Shown here: piece by piece, positions 42,967-51,983 of the stretch
Numbering within the stretch: the first letter of the stretch is position 1
Layout: each line of letters opens with the position of its first letter
NCBI GenBank assembly: GCA_022241605.1
Contig: JAKOMQ010000005.1
Span: forward strand, 91,857 to 155,856
Reading direction: 5' to 3'
From: Aquimonas sp.
Lineage (GTDB): Bacteria; Pseudomonadota; Gammaproteobacteria; Xanthomonadales; Xanthomonadaceae
DNA: 64,000 nt
Translations under genes and position numbers: made by a program
Notes under the pieces: model-generated
Seen by the model: only the letters and a program-made list of their open reading frames with translations
The model's database searches: none
What the model was told of the DNA's origin: nothing

Positions 42967-43082
42967 ACCTCGACGCTCACGAGCGGCCGTGCACCCAACC
43001 CCGTTCCAGCGCATCCTCCGTATCCGACCTGCGCCGTCGCGCTGCGCGGCAGCATTTGTCCGAATCCGAACGGAGGTCCACC

Positions 43083-44570
43083 ATGCGTTTTCCCCTGCTG
43101 TCGATGCTGAGCCTTGCCATGACCGCCACTGCCGCCGCGGCTGCCGACGTGCCCGACTATGCCTTGACCGTATACAGCGCGGCGGCGCCGGGGACGCTTT
43201 CCACCGAGCGCCTGGCCGACTACGGCGACCGCCTGCCGGGCTATGCCGTGGTCAGCGACCGCCGCACGCTGGAGCTGGCGCGCGGTATTGGCGAGCTGCG
43301 CTTTGCCGACGTGGCGCGGCGGATCGATCCGACCACGGTGAGCTTCGTCTCGCTCACCGACCGCGCCGGCACCCGCGTGCTGGAGCAGAACTACCAGTAC
43401 GACCTGGTCAGCCAGCAGAAGCTGCTGCAGCGCTACCTGGGCGAGACCCTGACCGTGGAACAGGTCCGCGGCAATTCCGTGGAGCAGGTCAGCGGCACCC
43501 TGCTCTCGGCCGACGGCGGCATGATCCTGGCGCGCCCGGACGGCAGCGTGGTGACGCTGGGCAGCTGGAGCAGCGTGCAGTTCCCTGCCCTGCCCGGCGG
43601 CCTGATCAGCAAGCCGACCCTGGTCTGGACCCTGGATGCCGCCCGCGGCGGCCGCCACCAGACCCAGGTGAGCTACCAGACCCGCGGCATGACCTGGTGG
43701 ACCGACTACAACCTGACCCTGCGCGAAGACGGCGGCGAGTGCCGCATGGATCTGGCGGCATGGGTCAGCCTGGTCAACCAGAGCGGTGGCAGCTATCCGA
43801 ATGCGCGGCTGAAGCTGGTGGCCGGCGACGTCAATCGCGCGCCCTCGGCGCCGGAGCCGCCGATGGTGATGATGATGGAAGCGCGCATGGCCACGGACTC
43901 GGCGCCCGGCTTCGAGCAGTCGGAGCTGTTCGAGTACCACCTGTACACGCTCGGCCGGCGCACCGACCTGCCGGACAACTCGGTCAAGCAGCTGGAGCTG
44001 TTCCCGGCGGTGGCCGGTGCGGCCTGCCGGCGCGAGCTGGTGTTCACCGCCAGCCCGATGTACCGGCCCTGGGGCCGAGCGATGACTGACCAGGGCTTTG
44101 GCGCCACCCAGCGCGGTGAGGCCGCGGCCTTCCTGGAGTTCGAAAACCGCGAGAACAACAAACTGGGCGTGCCGTTGCCGGGCGGCCGCGTGCGCGTGAG
44201 CCAGGCCGCGGCAGACGGCGCGCAGGAGTTTATCGGTGAGGACCTGATCGGCCACACCGCCCGCAACGAAACGATCCGGCTCAAGCTGGGCACCGCCTTC
44301 GACATCAGCGGCGAGCGCAAGCAGGTGAGCTTCGCCTATGACGAGAAGGCCCGCACCATCACCGAGACCATCGAAGTAGAGGTGCGCAACGGCAAGAAGA
44401 GCCCGGCCGGAGTGACCGTGCGCGAATACCTCTATCGCTGGAGCGGCTGGGACATCAGCGGAAACTCCCTGCCCTTTGCGCGCCGCGACGCACAAACCGT
44501 GGACTTCGCGCTGAAGCTGCCGGCGGAAGGCAAGCAGACGGTGCGCTACACCGTGACCTATCGCTGGTAG
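43083..44570 (+). CDS. Exported DUF4139 domain protein
   Basis: 495 residues from the ATG at 43083, preceded by GGAGGT. Signal peptide LLSMLSLAMTATAAAAA. The mature protein opens YALTVYSAAAPG, then VSFVSLTDRAGTRVLEQNYQ typical of this family. The DUF4139 region covers about residues 180-495: VSYQTRGMTWWTDYNLTLRE, LAAWVSLVNQSGGSYPNARL, then FENRENNKLGVPLPGGRVRV and a closing KQTVRYTVTYRW. Family members are periplasmic or surface beta-rich proteins of unknown function. A Met/His-poor run PPMVMMMEARMA near 260 is unusual. It stands alone. Confidence 0.85.
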   Translation: MRFPLLSMLSLAMTATAAAAADVPDYALTVYSAAAPGTLSTERLADYGDRLPGYAVVSDRRTLELARGIGELRFADVARRIDPTTVSFVSLTDRAGTRVLEQNYQYDLVSQQKLLQRYLGETLTVEQVRGNSVEQVSGTLLSADGGMILARPDGSVVTLGSWSSVQFPALPGGLISKPTLVWTLDAARGGRHQTQVSYQTRGMTWWTDYNLTLREDGGECRMDLAAWVSLVNQSGGSYPNARLKLVAGDVNRAPSAPEPPMVMMMEARMATDSAPGFEQSELFEYHLYTLGRRTDLPDNSVKQLELFPAVAGAACRRELVFTASPMYRPWGRAMTDQGFGATQRGEAAAFLEFENRENNKLGVPLPGGRVRVSQAAADGAQEFIGEDLIGHTARNETIRLKLGTAFDISGERKQVSFAYDEKARTITETIEVEVRNGKKSPAGVTVREYLYRWSGWDISGNSLPFARRDAQTVDFALKLPAEGKQTVRYTVTYRW

Positions 44571-45009
44571 GGCACCGGGGCTTGTTCAACGCATCGAGAG
44601 CGCCAGTTCACGCTCCAGTTTCGGAAGCCCTGCAGTTGCTGCGTCTGGCGGATGGCGGTCTCAACTCTGAAACGCAACACCCCTGCGGATCGCAGTTGGC
44701 GAGGTAACGCAGCCTGAGCTGCGCGCACCTTCCTTCGGAGTTGTGCCTGTCCAGCGCTCAGCTGGCCGGCGCGGATCGGTATCGGGCGAACGCTTGGGCA
44801 AGGCAGGCGCGGAGAGCCTTGCCACGACTGCGACCTCTCATCTACCCGCTGCTGCTGGCGGCTCTGCTCGGCGACAAGCACAGGACAAGCACCGGCAACA
44901 TCGCCCTGCGCCGAGCACGGGGAACCCCCAGCCGGCGCCGCATGGGGAATCCGACAGCCCCCTGCTATAGTCCAGAGCTTCCTATGACCCGTATCAACGG
45001 AGTTGCCTC
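44571..45009. other. Non-coding region with the presumed dcp promoter
   Basis: About 440 bases without a credible gene. A TATAGT at 44966-44971 is the likely -10 element for the peptidase gene at 45010; no good -35 is seen. Short open frames here have no family features. Confidence 0.45.
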
Positions 45010-47205
45010 ATGCGTAACCCCCTGCTCACCGGCGCCCTCGCCGGTGCCATTGCCCTCTCCCTCGGCTTGACCGCGTGCTCGCAGCCAGACTCCCAGTCCG
45101 CAGCGCCGGCCCCGGCCGCAGTCGACGCCGGCGCGGAGGCTGGCGCCGCCGACCTTTCCGCCAATCCGTTCATGGAGCCGAGCAGCCTGCCCCTGATGGC
45201 GCCGGACTTCAGCAGCATCCGCGACGAGCACTACCTGCCGGTCATGCTGGAAGGCATGCGCCTGCACCTGCTTGAGATCGAAGCGATTGCCAACAGCGCA
45301 GAGCCGCCGACAGTGGTGAACACTCTGGAAGCGATGGAGCGCTCTGGCGCCCTGCTCAATCGCGTGATGCGCGTATTCGGCAATCTGGCCGGTACGGACA
45401 CCAATACGACGATCCAGCAGGTGCAGGCTGAAATTGCGCCCAAGATGGCAGCCCATCAGGACAGCATCCTGCTGAATGCCGAGCTGTTTGCCCGCGTCAA
45501 GGCGCTGTATGACGCCCGCGAAGTGCTTGAACTTGACCCGGAAACCCGTCGCCTGGTGGAACAGACCCACCTGCGTTTCGTGCGGGCCGGCGCCGAGCTG
45601 TCCGAAGATGAGAAGAACCGCATCCGGGCCTTGAACTCCGAGCAGGCGAGCCTGATGACGGCCTACCAGCAGGCCCTGCTCAAGCAGACGCAAGAGGCCG
45701 CGGTCGTTGTAGAAAATGCGGCTGACCTCGATGGCCTGTCCGACGGGCAGATCGCCGCCGCCGCCGAGGCGGCCAAAGCATCCGGGCATGAGGGCAAGTG
45801 GCTGCTGCGCATCACCAACACCACCCGCCAGCCCGTACTCACCCAGCTGACCAACCGTGAGCTGCGCCAGCGCGTCTGGGAGGCCTCGGCCAATCGTGGC
45901 CTGAGCGGTGAAGGCGACACCCGCGCAATGGTGCTGCGCCTGGCCGCGCTGCGCGCTGAGCGCGCGCAGCTGCTGGGCAAGGCCAACCACGCCGAGTTCG
46001 CACTGGAGACCCAGATGGCCGGCACCCCGGAAGCGGTGCTGAAGATGCTGGACGATCTCACCCCCACGGTGGTGGAGAACGCCAAGCGCGAAGCCGCCGA
46101 CATCCAGGCTCTGATCCGCGCCGAGGGCGGTGATTTCGAAGTGACGCCTTGGGATTGGGAGTTCTACGCGGAAAAGGTGCGCGCCCAGAAGTACGACCTG
46201 GACCCCGAACAGGTAAAGCCCTATTTCGAGCTTGACCGGGTGTTGCGTGACGGCGTGTTCTACGCGATGAATCGCTTTTATGGGGTCAGCTTCAACGAGC
46301 GCACCGACCTGCCGGTCTACCACCCCGACGTGCGCGTGTTCGACGTGATCGACAGCGACGGCAGCCAGATCGGCCTGTTCTACGCGGATTACTTCGCCCG
46401 CCCGAGCAAGCGCGGCGGCGCCTGGATGTCGAGCTTCGTGGACCAGTCGCACCTGCTCGGCCAGAAGCCGGTGATCACCAACGTGATGAACATCCCCAAG
46501 CCGGTCGAAGGCCAGCCCGCGCTGATGACCTTCGACGAGGTCACCACCATGTACCACGAGGTCGGCCACGCCGTGCACGGCCTGTTCTCGGACGTGCGCT
46601 ATCCCTCGCTGGCCGGTACCAACGTGCCGCGCGACTTCGTGGAGTTCCCCTCGCAGTTCGAGGAGGACTGGGCCAAGCACCCTGAAATCATTGCCAACTA
46701 TGCCCGCCACTATCAGACCGGCGAGCCGATCCCGGCTGACCTGCTGCAGCGGATCCTGAATGCCTCGGGCTTCAATCAGGGCTTCGATACGCTCGAGTAC
46801 ATCGCCGCCACCTACCTCGACATGGCATGGCACATCCTGCCGGCCGGCACCCAGATCGATGACGTGGAAACCTTCGAGCGCGAGGCCCTTGCCCGCCATG
46901 GCGTCGACTTCGCGCCGGTGCCGCCGCGCTATCGCAGCGGCTACTTCGCCCACGTGTTCCCCGGTGGCTATTCCGCCGGCTATTACGCCTATCTCTGGAG
47001 TGAGCTGCTGGCCGCGGACGCGTTTGCACACGTCACGGCACAGGGCGGATTGAGCGCGGAGCTGGGCAACGCCTACCGGCGCGCCATTCTCGCCCGCGGC
47101 GGCAGCGAGGATCCGATGCAGATGTACGTGAACTGGCGTGGCCAGCAGCCGGATCCGAACGCCCTGCTGGTTCGGCGCGGCCTGAAGAACACCAGCGACG
47201 ACTGA
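45010..47205 (+). CDS. dcp: M3-family peptidyl-dipeptidase lipoprotein
   Basis: 731 residues. A lipobox LGLTAC places the acylated Cys near residue 23, so unlike E. coli Dcp it should be membrane-bound in the periplasm. The zinc motif is TMYHEVGHAVHGLF (HExxH), with the third ligand Glu in the following helix (VEFPSQFEEDW). FAHVFPGGYSAGYYAYLWSE near the end is the substrate-binding signature of M3 enzymes. It opens with NPFMEPSSLPLMAPDFSSIR, the family N-terminus. It removes C-terminal dipeptides from peptides. A strong hairpin follows. Confidence 0.93.
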   Translation: MRNPLLTGALAGAIALSLGLTACSQPDSQSAAPAPAAVDAGAEAGAADLSANPFMEPSSLPLMAPDFSSIRDEHYLPVMLEGMRLHLLEIEAIANSAEPPTVVNTLEAMERSGALLNRVMRVFGNLAGTDTNTTIQQVQAEIAPKMAAHQDSILLNAELFARVKALYDAREVLELDPETRRLVEQTHLRFVRAGAELSEDEKNRIRALNSEQASLMTAYQQALLKQTQEAAVVVENAADLDGLSDGQIAAAAEAAKASGHEGKWLLRITNTTRQPVLTQLTNRELRQRVWEASANRGLSGEGDTRAMVLRLAALRAERAQLLGKANHAEFALETQMAGTPEAVLKMLDDLTPTVVENAKREAADIQALIRAEGGDFEVTPWDWEFYAEKVRAQKYDLDPEQVKPYFELDRVLRDGVFYAMNRFYGVSFNERTDLPVYHPDVRVFDVIDSDGSQIGLFYADYFARPSKRGGAWMSSFVDQSHLLGQKPVITNVMNIPKPVEGQPALMTFDEVTTMYHEVGHAVHGLFSDVRYPSLAGTNVPRDFVEFPSQFEEDWAKHPEIIANYARHYQTGEPIPADLLQRILNASGFNQGFDTLEYIAATYLDMAWHILPAGTQIDDVETFEREALARHGVDFAPVPPRYRSGYFAHVFPGGYSAGYYAYLWSELLAADAFAHVTAQGGLSAELGNAYRRAILARGGSEDPMQMYVNWRGQQPDPNALLVRRGLKNTSDD

Positions 47206-47245
47206 CCATGAAAACCCGTCAGCTCACTTGACGGCCGCAACAGAA

Positions 47246-47276
47246 CGCGAACGGCGCCCCATGGGCGCCGTTCGCG
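47246..47276 (+). terminator. Hairpin after the M3 peptidase gene
   Basis: Perfect 13-base stem: CGCGAACGGCGCC (47246-47258) and GGCGCCGTTCGCG (47264-47276) with a five-base loop. There is no T tract, so it may act as a terminator with help or as an mRNA 3'-end stabiliser. Confidence 0.65.
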
Positions 47277-47650
47277 TATCCGGCTTCCTACGGCAGTAGC
47301 TCACTTGCAACGGGAGAGCCTGTGAAGACATGGCGCGCCCGCGGCAGGCGCCGCTGGTCACCCATGGTGGCAATTTCGTCGGGCTGCCCGGTCTGCTCGC
47401 GTGCGGTTCACGCAACCGCCCCGGGGCCGACCGGATTTCACTGCGGAACGGCAGCGGATTTGCAAACCTGCAAACAGTGTCACAAACTGTGGCCGCCCGA
47501 TGCCTTGCATCACAGAAACACAGTTTGTGACAATCAGTCACCGGCGAGTGCAGTCTGCGCCGGCGCGCACGCTCAACGAGCGCCCATGTGCAGACTGCGT
47601 CCAGAACCCGGCTTTTGCACGGAAGTCGGTCAGCAGCCCCGGAGTGACAC
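47277..47650. other. Non-coding leader of the receiver-domain gene
   Basis: About 370 bases without a convincing gene; open frames on both strands lack motifs. It contains the paired palindromes described at 47478-47532. Confidence 0.45.
47478..47532. promoter_or_regulatory. Paired palindromic sites upstream of the response regulator
   Basis: TGTCACAAACTGTG (47478-47491) and CACAGTTTGTGACA (47519-47532) are perfect reverse complements, 27 bases apart. Each contains its own 11-base palindrome of the form CACA-N3-TGTG, centred at 47486 and 47524. The pair looks like two operator sites for one regulator; a large hairpin is the alternative. Confidence 0.6.
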
Positions 47651-48157
47651 ATGAGCGGAGTCAGCCTCTTCAAGCGCCTGTTCAGCAACGATGACCGCAG
47701 CGCGGAGCGTCGACATCAGCCACGCGTTCAGGCAAGGCCAGACACCCGCTTCCTGATCATCGACGACAGCCCGACCATCGTCACGGTGCTTAGGCGAATG
47801 CTGCAACAGAACGGCTTTTCCACCCGCGAGGCCTACGATGCCGAACGCGGCATCGAAATCGCCGAAGCCGAGCAGCCACACCTGATCTTCCTCGACATCG
47901 TGCTGCCCGGCATGAGCGGCTTCGAAGCCCTGCGCCACCTGCGCCGCGCCGAGGCCACCCGTGGCACACCAATCATCATGATCAGTGGCAACGAGCAGGC
48001 CACTGAGCAGTTCTATCTGCAGCGGATCGGTGCCGATGACTTCATGAAGAAGCCATTCTCGCGGGATGAGGTTTTCAGCCGGATCTCCCGCCTGCTGGGG
48101 CCGGACCTGCTGCCGCACCGCCCCGAGCCCAGCTTCGGCACGCTACGGACGGCCTGA
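47651..48157 (+). CDS. Single-receiver response regulator
   Basis: 168 residues, preceded by GGAGTGACAC. One CheY-like receiver at residues about 32-150: acidic pair Asp38-Asp39 in LIIDDSPTIV, phospho-acceptor Asp82 in LIFLDIVLPGMSG, and the conserved Lys in DDFMKKPFSRDEV. A 30-residue basic N-terminal extension (LFKRLFSNDDRSAERRH) precedes it, and a short tail follows. No output domain. Closest in type to PilG/PilH-like receivers of twitching and chemosensory systems, though no such genes are nearby. Confidence 0.88.
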   Translation: MSGVSLFKRLFSNDDRSAERRHQPRVQARPDTRFLIIDDSPTIVTVLRRMLQQNGFSTREAYDAERGIEIAEAEQPHLIFLDIVLPGMSGFEALRHLRRAEATRGTPIIMISGNEQATEQFYLQRIGADDFMKKPFSRDEVFSRISRLLGPDLLPHRPEPSFGTLRTA

Positions 48158-48272
48158 GCGGCAGCGCTCTGCCCCGCTCCCGCAAGCACCAGCAACTGCG
48201 TCCCACCGTGCAGTGACCGACCTCTGCGGTCGGCTGATCCTCCCTGCTGCACACCCATTCAGGCGACACGCT

Positions 48273-49841
48273 TCACGGCCCCAGCAGCTGCTCCCGCAGC
48301 CGGGCCGCCTGCTCGCCGATTTCTTGCCTGCGCGCAGGGTCCAGCCGCTCCAGGCTTCGCCACTGCAAGGCCGCGCGTGGGTGCCGGGCAAAGCGCTCGC
48401 GGTGGCGCTCGAGGAAATCCCAGTACAGGGTAGTGAACGGGCAGGCGCGCTCTCCCACCGCCAGCTCCGGCTTGAAGCGGCAGCCGCTGCAGTAATTCCC
48501 CATGCGCTGGATGTACTTGCCCGAGGCGCAATAGGGCTTGCTGGCCATCACTCCACCGTCCGCGAACTGGCTCATGCCCAGCACGTTCGGCAGCTCGACC
48601 CATTCCACCGCGTCCACGTACACCGCCAGGTACCACTCATGCACCTCGCGCGGACGCACGCCCAGCATCAGGGCGAACAGGCCGGTCACCATCAGGCGCT
48701 GGATATGGTGGGCGTAGCCGAAGCGCAGGGTCTGGTCGATGGCCTGCTTCAGGCACTGCATGTCAGTGTCGCCGGTCCAGTAAAAGGCCGGCAGCGGCTG
48801 CTCGGCTGCGAGCGCGTTCTCTTCGAGATAGCCCGGCATGCGCAGCCAGTACAGGCCGCGCACGTACTCACGCCAGCCGAGGATCTGCCGCACGAAGCCC
48901 TCAACCGCAGCTAACGGCGCCTGCCCTGCCCGCCAGGCCTCGACCGCGGCTTCGACCACCCGCGCCGGCGTGATCAGCTTGAGGTTGAGCGCCACCGACA
49001 GCCGGGAATGGTAGAGCCAGGGCTGATCCGTCCACATCGCGTCCTGGTAGCGGCCGAACAGCGGTAGGCGGTGACGCACGAAGTCTTCGAGCGCATCCTC
49101 CGCCTGCGTCGGAGTCAGCGGCCAATCGAAGGCATCCAGCTCGCCGGGGTGGTCGGCGAAACGTCGCGCAACCAGCGCCAGCACCTCGGTGGTGATCGCA
49201 TCCGGCGGGAATGCCAGCGGCGCCGGCAACAGGCCGGGACCCCGCGCGTCGAAGCTCTCGCGATTCTCGGCGTCGAAGTTCCATTGCCCCCCCGCCGGCT
49301 GGCGCCCCTGCATCAACACGTCCAGCCGCTGCCTGAGCCAACGATAGAAGAACTCCAATCGCAGCTCCTTGCGCCCCTCGGCCCAGCCGGCGAAGTCCTC
49401 GATGTCACACAGAAAATGGCGGTCCGGACATTCCGAGACAGTCAAGGCCGCCGCTTCCGCTTCCACCTTCAGCGCCTGCCAGACCCGCCAGTCGCCGGGT
49501 CGCACCCAGCGCAGGCCCTGAGGCTTCAGGCGGGTGAGATCCTCGCGCAGCGCAGCCGCCAGATCGGGGGCTTCGTGCGCTTCGAGTGCGCGGTAGTGCA
49601 CGGTCCAGCCGCGCGCGCGCAGGTCCGCGTCGAAGTGACGCATGCCGGCTAGGAAGACCGCGATCCGCGCCTTGTGCGACCAGACATGGGTGGATTCTTC
49701 CACCACCTCGGCCATCCACACCGCATCCAGTGCGGGATCGAAGTCGTCGAACAGGGCGCTGTCGCGGTCAAGCTGATCGCCCAGCACCACATGCAGATGG
49801 CGAAGCGGTGGGGTCGATGATCGGCGGGGGCTGGTGGGCAT
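48273..49841 (-). CDS. phrB: Iron-sulfur photolyase of the FeS-BCP group, (6-4)-type
   Basis: 522 residues from the ATG at 49841; an upstream extension has no support. Formerly annotated as DUF5/deoxyribodipyrimidine photolyase-related. The N-terminal LRHLHVVLGDQLDRDSALFD and FAGMRHFDADLRARGWTVHY-type sequence form the antenna-binding domain. Cys363 (DMQCLKQ), Cys451 and Cys454 (NYCSGC) and Cys467 (ERACPF) keep a constant offset of 13 from the four [4Fe-4S] ligands of Agrobacterium PhrB (350, 438, 441, 454). It is expected to repair (6-4) photoproducts with FAD and light. Convergent with the receiver gene. Confidence 0.92.
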   Translation of the reverse strand: MPTSPRRSSTPPLRHLHVVLGDQLDRDSALFDDFDPALDAVWMAEVVEESTHVWSHKARIAVFLAGMRHFDADLRARGWTVHYRALEAHEAPDLAAALREDLTRLKPQGLRWVRPGDWRVWQALKVEAEAAALTVSECPDRHFLCDIEDFAGWAEGRKELRLEFFYRWLRQRLDVLMQGRQPAGGQWNFDAENRESFDARGPGLLPAPLAFPPDAITTEVLALVARRFADHPGELDAFDWPLTPTQAEDALEDFVRHRLPLFGRYQDAMWTDQPWLYHSRLSVALNLKLITPARVVEAAVEAWRAGQAPLAAVEGFVRQILGWREYVRGLYWLRMPGYLEENALAAEQPLPAFYWTGDTDMQCLKQAIDQTLRFGYAHHIQRLMVTGLFALMLGVRPREVHEWYLAVYVDAVEWVELPNVLGMSQFADGGVMASKPYCASGKYIQRMGNYCSGCRFKPELAVGERACPFTTLYWDFLERHRERFARHPRAALQWRSLERLDPARRQEIGEQAARLREQLLGP

Positions 49842-50288
49842 TCGTCTTCTGCTGGCTGCGGGATGCTGGGAGTGTCGATCCATCCGCGTGCAAACGGCGT
49901 CTGGCGCGGCCGCGGCCCGACCCAAGCAGGATGTGTTTACCGCAGGAGGTCGTCGCCGTATACGCAGCCGTCGCGCTCGGCGCGACGCCGGGTGCCTTCC
50001 GGGTAGCGGCGGTCACCGAAGCCCAGGCCAGTCCAAGGACAGTCGATCCAGCAAGGGCTCGGACAGTGCGCCGAGCTGGCTACGCAGGACCGGATCGACC
50101 AGCGAGCATCACGATCGGCCTCTCTGGGCGCCCGTCATTCTCAGGCTCGTGGCTTCGCACGATGAAGGAGAGTGACAGGGATTCGCCAAGACCCAGCGCA
50201 AGTTGTGGGGGCGTGGCCTCCGCGGCAAGCGCCAAACCGGGGAAACCAGAGAGGACGCGCCAATCGCAAGGCGCCAGCCACTGCGGCT
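49842..50288. other. Gene-poor stretch upstream of the photolyase
   Basis: About 450 bases without a recognised gene. On the minus strand, short protein-like segments occur in two frames, for example DPVLRSQLGALSEPLLDRL around 50050-50100. They could be remnants of a decayed gene. No family could be named. Confidence 0.35.
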
Positions 50289-50386
50289 GAGAGTATGTGA
50301 GAACCATCTGCCTGCTGCGGCCGCCGCTGGACGCCCGTGACGGCGACGCCCTCCCTACGGCATCTGGGTTTTTTCACACGCTCTGA
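50289..50386. repeat. Terminal-inverted-repeat element, copy C
   Basis: 98 bases: GAGAGTATGTGAGAACC at the left, CTGCCTGCTGCGG and CCGCCGCTGGACGC inside, GGGTTTTTTCACACGCTCTG at the right. Best-preserved match to copy B (26491); copy A at 10364 is longer. The region 50387-50536 after it holds no gene. Confidence 0.78.
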
Positions 50387-50536
50387 CGGAAAGCTCCTGC
50401 CGCGCGGCCGGGGCCGCCGCGCATGCGCCAAGCCTGCGATGCCGCCCAGCCGCACTGCGGGCACATTGAACGGCCCGGATATCGCAGAGTCATGTCCAGC
50501 CTCGAATCGAGCCGACCGCATCGCCCGATCCGTGGC

Positions 50537-51895
50537 TCAGGCATGCAGCTGTTGCATCGCCCGAACGAAGCGGGACTGCAGGGCATCCGCCTGCCGGTGC
50601 CGCCCACCCTCCACGCAGAGCTGCCCGCGCGCCCATACCCGTGCCACGGCGGGGCGGTTGCTGGCGAACACCCAGCGCTCCGGCCAGTGCGCTGGATCGG
50701 CGCCGGCGAAGGCGGGGTGCGCGGCGTCGAGCTCCAGCAAATCGAGGTCTGCGCCGGGCTGCAGCGGCTGTGCGTGCCCGGCAAGCTGGCTGGAGCGTCC
50801 GCCTGACCGGGCACCGCTGGCGAGGCAGGCCTGCAGCAGCCGTGCGGCGACGCCGGGCTGGGCCTCATCGGCTGCCAGGGTGCGCTGACGGCGCTGCAGT
50901 CGCTGGCCGTATTCCAGCCAGCGCAGCTCCTCCACAAGGCTCACCGACACGTGCGAGTCGCTGCCGATGCCGATACGGCCGCCCTCGGCCAGAAACTCTG
51001 GCAGCGGGAACAGGCCGTCGCCGAGGTTGGCCTCGGTGGTGGGGCAGAGCCCGGCGACCGCGCCGGACGCCGCCAGCGCGCGTCGCTCGTAGGCATCGAG
51101 ATGGGTGGCGTGCACGAGCGTCCAGCGCGCATCGACCGGCGCATTGGCAAGCAGCCAGGCCACCGGGCGCTGGCCGCGCACGGCCAGGCACTCCTGCACC
51201 TCGCCGACCTGCTCGGCGATATGAACATGGATCGGGCAGTCCGCCGGCAGCTGCGCCAGCAGCTCTGCCATAGCCTCGGGCGGTACCGCCCGCAGGCTGT
51301 GCAGGGCGCAGCCGACGACGAGCCCTAGGAGGTTCTCACCGCGCAGGCGCTCGAACAGCTGCAGCCAGCGCTCTACGTCGAGACCAAAGCGGCGCTGGCG
51401 TGGACCCAGCGCGCGTCCATCGAAACCACCCTGCATGTAGAGCACCGGCAGCAGGGTCAGGCCGATACCGGTCTCGCGTGCGGCTTCGATGAGCGCCAGC
51501 GACATCGACGCCGGGTCGGCGTAGGGGCGGCCGTCCGGCGCATGGTGCAGATAGTGGAACTCGCAGACCCGGGTGAAGCCGGCTTCCAGCATTTCCGCGT
51601 AGAGCTGGGCAGCGACCGCCTGCAGCCGGTCGGGATCGAACCGCTCGGCAAGCGCATACATGGTCTCGCGCCAGGTCCAGAAGCTGTCGGAGGGATGCAG
51701 CCTGCGCTCGGCAGCCCCGGCCATGGCGCGCTGGAAGGCGTGCGAATGCAGGTTGACCAGGCCCGGAAGGTGCAGCCCGTGCTGCGCTTGGCCCGCTGAG
51801 GTATGGGACAGCACTCGGCCTTGGGAATCCGCGCTCAAGACGCGGGGTTCGACGGCATCGGGCCGCCAGAGGGAAACAACGGGGAGTTCGTCCAT
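50537..51895 (-). CDS. hutF: Formimidoylglutamate deiminase
   Basis: 452 residues from the ATG at 51895. A zinc amidohydrolase that converts N-formimino-glutamate to N-formylglutamate in the HutF/HutG branch of histidine breakdown. The metal motif is LPGLVNLHSHAFQRAMAG, with further ligands in HVHIAEQVGEVQECL and ATHLDAYERRALAASGAVAG, and the last Asp in GIGSDSHVSVSL. FWTWRETMYALAERFDP near residue 75 is typical of HutF. The other hut genes (hutH, hutU, hutI, hutG) are not next to it. Confidence 0.9.
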   Translation of the reverse strand: MDELPVVSLWRPDAVEPRVLSADSQGRVLSHTSAGQAQHGLHLPGLVNLHSHAFQRAMAGAAERRLHPSDSFWTWRETMYALAERFDPDRLQAVAAQLYAEMLEAGFTRVCEFHYLHHAPDGRPYADPASMSLALIEAARETGIGLTLLPVLYMQGGFDGRALGPRQRRFGLDVERWLQLFERLRGENLLGLVVGCALHSLRAVPPEAMAELLAQLPADCPIHVHIAEQVGEVQECLAVRGQRPVAWLLANAPVDARWTLVHATHLDAYERRALAASGAVAGLCPTTEANLGDGLFPLPEFLAEGGRIGIGSDSHVSVSLVEELRWLEYGQRLQRRQRTLAADEAQPGVAARLLQACLASGARSGGRSSQLAGHAQPLQPGADLDLLELDAAHPAFAGADPAHWPERWVFASNRPAVARVWARGQLCVEGGRHRQADALQSRFVRAMQQLHA

Positions 51896-51983
51896 CCCCC
51901 GATTGTCCACGACCCCGCCGCTGTCCCGCCATCGGGCATGCTGCGACGCTCGGGCTCGCCCGAGCGTCCTGCAAGGCATGAGA

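Noticed and set aside
44965..47031. A 688-codon minus-strand frame opposite the M3 peptidase gene
   Set aside because: Antisense shadow; the plus-strand protein has a complete zinc-peptidase signature and lipobox.
47224..47688. A 154-codon minus-strand gene between the peptidase and receiver genes
   Set aside because: No ribosome-binding site or family motif; it crosses a strong hairpin and twin palindromes.
49834..50175. A 113-codon plus-strand frame upstream of the photolyase
   Set aside because: Arg/Ser-rich composition and no motif. A decayed minus-strand gene fits better, but that too is uncertain.
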